NCBI GenBank assembly: GCA_030038355.1 | Contig: JASHPB010000116.1 | Coordinates: 1 to 53,357 of the forward strand | Reading direction: 5' to 3' | DNA from: Candidatus Binataceae bacterium | GTDB lineage: Bacteria; Desulfobacterota; Binatia; Binatales; Binataceae | DNA: 53,357 nucleotides | Part shown: positions 50,970 through 53,357 of the stretch, piece by piece | Layout of the letters: every line of letters starts with the position of its first letter | Position numbering within the stretch: the first letter of the stretch is position 1 | Translations under genes and position numbers: made by a program | The notes under the pieces: generated by a model | What the model saw: the letters and a program-made list of their open reading frames with translations, nothing else | What the model was told of the DNA's origin: nothing | Database searches by the model: none

Positions 50970-52289
50970 TTAGACCTTGACGAGGCCGTCGACGTTGCCT
51001 GTAGAATGCGGCATCGCGGGGAAGACTGCCTGCAGAGCGGGTTGCGAGAGTCCCATGTGATAGTGGAGCACGTTAGCGATCGGCTCGCGGAAATCGGTCG
51101 TCACCGCAAGGTCGCGTTCCTGGTATAGACTTCCGGTGGACAATCCAGGCCAGCGGCCATAGACCTTGCCCCCGCGAATCGGCCCGCCCATCAGCCACAT
51201 CACGTTGCCATGACCGTGATCGGTGCCGCCGTTGCCGTTCTCCTTCATCGTGCGGCCAAACTCCGAGATCACGACGATGACGGTTTCCTGGTACGCGGGT
51301 CCCAACGCCTGGACGAAGTCGCCGAGCCCGTCGGCCATCGGCTTGAGATGTCCCGAGAGTTGGCCTCCGGCCGCGCCTTCGTTGATGTGAGTATCCCAGC
51401 CGCCGAGTGCCATGAACGCGACGCGAATCGTCGGGTCGCGCTGAATCAGGCGCGCGAGACGGTCGGTGTCGCTCGAGAAACCTTCCGGCGAAGGCGCGCC
51501 GTTGTTGGCCTCGGCCATGTCCTGCGCGAGCTCGGTGGCAAGGCGCTTGCGCGCTTCGCGGCCTTCGCGATAGACGCGGCTCAACTGATCGTTGCCGGCG
51601 TAAAGTCGATCGAACGCCGCCTCGATCACGGGGCGATCAAGCGGCATCGCACGCTCTGCGGCGCGGCCGGTCTGGATGTTCGCAACCGCGATTTTGCCCG
51701 AGAGGATTCGCGGCACGGTCGCGCCGAGGCTCAACGCCTCGGTCGGAGCGTGGCCGCCGGGCATCTGCGCGAGCGCGCGATTCAGCCATCCGTCGTTAGT
51801 CGATTTGACGCCAGGCGTGCCGCTCTCCATGTAATCCTGCGCATCGAAGTGCGAGCGCGTCGGATCGGGTGAGCCACAGGCGTGCACGAACGCGAGCGTG
51901 CCGTCGCGCCACGGTCCTTCCATCGCGCCGATCGCCGGATGCATCCCGAAGTAGCCGTTCAAATCGATCACGCCGTCTTTACCCCCGGTGCGGCCGACTG
52001 CGATCGTCGGGCGCGCATCGTAATAGAGCGAATCGCCGTGCGGCACGACTACGTTGAGCCCATCGACCGCGCCGCGCAGGAACACTACGACAAGGCGCCG
52101 GCGCGGGCCGCCGCTGTCCAGTGTGCGGGCCGCCCATGCATGCGGACTCAGCAGCACGACTCCCGAGGCCGACAGCACCGCGGCGCGCTTGATAAACGTG
52201 CGCCGGCTAATCGGTGGTGCTGGCCGCGGCGAGCATTCGAGGCATTCGGTCAGTTCTTTCTCGTCGATAGGTTCCATGGTCGTGCTCAC
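50970..52289 (-). CDS. DUF1501 domain protein with Tat signal
   Basis: 439 residues. The twin-arginine motif SRRTFIKRAAVLS (about residues 28-40) and hydrophobic stretch show export by Tat in folded form. RLVVVFLRGAVDGLNVVVPH near 65, SHFDAQDYMESGTPG near 145, and SEFGRTMKENGNGGTDHGHGN near 345 (an alkaline-phosphatase-like metal-binding pattern) are family hallmarks. DUF1501 proteins nearly always pair with DUF1800 proteins. The start may be GTG at 52289 or ATG at 52277; GTG lies 3 nt after the stop of the DUF1800 gene, so the two are cotranscribed. Confidence 0.9.
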   Translation of the reverse strand: MSTTMEPIDEKELTECLECSPRPAPPISRRTFIKRAAVLSASGVVLLSPHAWAARTLDSGGPRRRLVVVFLRGAVDGLNVVVPHGDSLYYDARPTIAVGRTGGKDGVIDLNGYFGMHPAIGAMEGPWRDGTLAFVHACGSPDPTRSHFDAQDYMESGTPGVKSTNDGWLNRALAQMPGGHAPTEALSLGATVPRILSGKIAVANIQTGRAAERAMPLDRPVIEAAFDRLYAGNDQLSRVYREGREARKRLATELAQDMAEANNGAPSPEGFSSDTDRLARLIQRDPTIRVAFMALGGWDTHINEGAAGGQLSGHLKPMADGLGDFVQALGPAYQETVIVVISEFGRTMKENGNGGTDHGHGNVMWLMGGPIRGGKVYGRWPGLSTGSLYQERDLAVTTDFREPIANVLHYHMGLSQPALQAVFPAMPHSTGNVDGLVKV

Positions 52290-52292
52290 GCG

Positions 52293-53357
52293 TCAACGCA
52301 TCATGAATTCGGGGCTCCCGAGCACGAGCGCGGCGCGAAGCTGAGGAGGTGCAGCCTCAACCGCGCTCGCGGTGCTGCCCGAAAAATAACTGCCGAGGGC
52401 ACCGGCAAGGGCCGCTGGATCGGGCGGATCCATCTTGACGTTCTTTGGCTTGTCGAAATCGGCGCCCAAGCTGACGGGTTTGTAGCGTCCGTTCTTCGAA
52501 ACGACGCGCGGCTCGCGCGCCGCGCCGCCGCCGGCATCTTCTTCGAATGGGGCATTGAGCAATGGCAGATTGCCGGTGCCGAGCGCGGTCGCGAAGCTGA
52601 GCCGTGTCATCATCGAGTCGGGATTCAGCCACGCTTCCTCAGTCTGGTCATAGCCATTGGGCGTCTGGCATCCGTAGAGCGGCATGCCGAGGATCTGCAT
52701 CGTGCCGTACAGCGGACGATAGTTGCGCACGGGAACGCCGGTTGCGCGCACGCACGACACGACGTACTCGTACGGCGACTTGATCTTGGCGCCGAAGTAG
52801 CGCGGGTCGTGGAACTCCGGGCTCGTGAACATCGTCTGGAGCATCGCGCGAATCTCGCCGTCGGTCGCGAGGTAGCGCTGCGCCATTCGATCGACCAGCG
52901 GCTTGGGCGGATCGTCGGCGACGAAGTATTGCGCCAGCTGATAGCTCAGATGTTTGGCCGTGGCGGGACTGCGCGCGAGGATATCGAGCGCATGCTCGCC
53001 CTCCTTGATTCCATCGCCCTCGATCTGATGCCCGAGAAAAGTCTTGCTCGAAGAGTCGTGGCGCGACGCGTCGAAGTAGAATCCGCTCGGATCGACGCGC
53101 GCCTGCATGAAGTTCTGCCGCCGCTGCATCATCATCCGGCGCATCGGAAAGAATCCGCCGCCACCCGTCATCGCGCCCGCAACGCCATCGGCGCCGGGCC
53201 CGCGGTTGGCCCCGCCGCCGCCACCTTTGGGCAGTCCCCATCCCGTAAGGATGTGCGCGAGCGCGATTACGTCGGCCTGCGTATAGCCGCCGTTAACTCC
53301 CAGTGTATGCAGCTCCATCAGCTCGCGCGCGTAGTTCTCGTTGATGCCCTCGAACTT
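52293..53357 (-). CDS. DUF1800 family protein, partial
   Basis: The 3' part of a longer gene that continues past the right edge of the window; 354 residues are present. It begins in mid-protein with EGINENYARELMELHTLGV, a well-conserved DUF1800 block, followed by YTQADVIALAHILTGWG, and later FLGHQIEGDGIKEGEHALDI and FTSPEFHDPRYFGAKIKSPYEYV. A Gly-rich insertion (GGGGGANRGPGADG) interrupts it near the start. The function of the family is not known; these proteins are thought to be exported with their DUF1501 partners. Confidence 0.92.
   Translation of the reverse strand, partial: KFEGINENYARELMELHTLGVNGGYTQADVIALAHILTGWGLPKGGGGGANRGPGADGVAGAMTGGGGFFPMRRMMMQRRQNFMQARVDPSGFYFDASRHDSSSKTFLGHQIEGDGIKEGEHALDILARSPATAKHLSYQLAQYFVADDPPKPLVDRMAQRYLATDGEIRAMLQTMFTSPEFHDPRYFGAKIKSPYEYVVSCVRATGVPVRNYRPLYGTMQILGMPLYGCQTPNGYDQTEEAWLNPDSMMTRLSFATALGTGNLPLLNAPFEEDAGGGAAREPRVVSKNGRYKPVSLGADFDKPKNVKMDPPDPAALAGALGSYFSGSTASAVEAAPPQLRAALVLGSPEFMMR

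Noticed and set aside
1-53357. CRISPR arrays, tRNA or rRNA genes, transposases
   Set aside because: No regularly spaced identical repeats, no cloverleaf or rRNA-like sequence and no transposase motifs were recognised by eye; a covariance-model search would be needed to exclude small RNAs.

Overview
The window is about 53 kb of GC-rich DNA from a Gram-negative bacterium. Envelope genes support this: an Mla-type lipid ABC system, an alpha-2-macroglobulin/PBP1C pair, lipoproteins and an outer-membrane porin. Several luciferase-like monooxygenases, a deazaflavin-type nitroreductase homologue, a P450 with its ferredoxin, and a DUF1800/DUF1501 pair recall uncultured soil lineages once filed under Deltaproteobacteria (for example Candidatus Binatia). 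That placement is an inference from gene content, without phylogeny. No rRNA, tRNA, CRISPR array, insertion sequence or phage gene was seen.

Layout. 1-3.7 kb: degenerate repeats, a SnoaL-like protein, a DUF1326/DUF2182 pair with cysteine motifs, then two decayed genes, one clearly an FAD monooxygenase. 3.8-9.4 kb: a GT4 glycosyltransferase, two overlapping lipoprotein genes, a luciferase-like oxidoreductase, an MFS carrier and a frameshifted PhyH-like gene. 9.5-13.1 kb: an mlaE(STAS)-mlaF-mlaD-PqiC-like lipoprotein operon. 13.4-21.4 kb: a 1934-residue alpha-2-macroglobulin abutting pbpC. 21.4-24.6 kb: a molybdate/tungstate-type ABC importer followed by a TetR regulator. 24.8-29.1 kb: a sugar cluster (SDR, mutarotase, L-fuconate dehydratase, Gfo/Idh/MocA protein, HAD hydrolase) consistent with oxidative L-fucose or related deoxy-sugar use.

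29.1-35.3 kb: an MFS exporter with a fused C-terminal domain, an uncharacterised basic protein, a pirin, a K+-channel-like protein and a large GAF-GAF-PAS sigma-54 activator. 35.5-38.6 kb: an AhpD-like protein overlapping an RclA/MerA-like reductase, then a decayed and an intact DUF417 (RclC/YkgB) gene. This looks like a redox or reactive-chlorine response locus. 38.7-43.2 kb: an SDR, two luciferase-like enzymes, and a P450 with a three-cysteine ferredoxin. 43.3-49.8 kb: a sulfate regulon starting from a good sigma-70-type promoter: Rrf2 regulator, YezD, a coiled-coil porin, then CysP-CysT-CysW-CysA. The porin placed inside the sulfate operon is the most interesting arrangement here. 49.9-53.4 kb: a deazaflavin-nitroreductase homologue, two oppositely oriented remnants of a class III nucleotide cyclase, and a DUF1501/DUF1800 pair running off the window edge.

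Decay is a recurring theme. At least five loci are broken genes whose reading frame can still be followed across frameshifts. Some lesions could be assembly errors, but the FAD monooxygenase, DUF417 and cyclase loci carry several independent lesions each.
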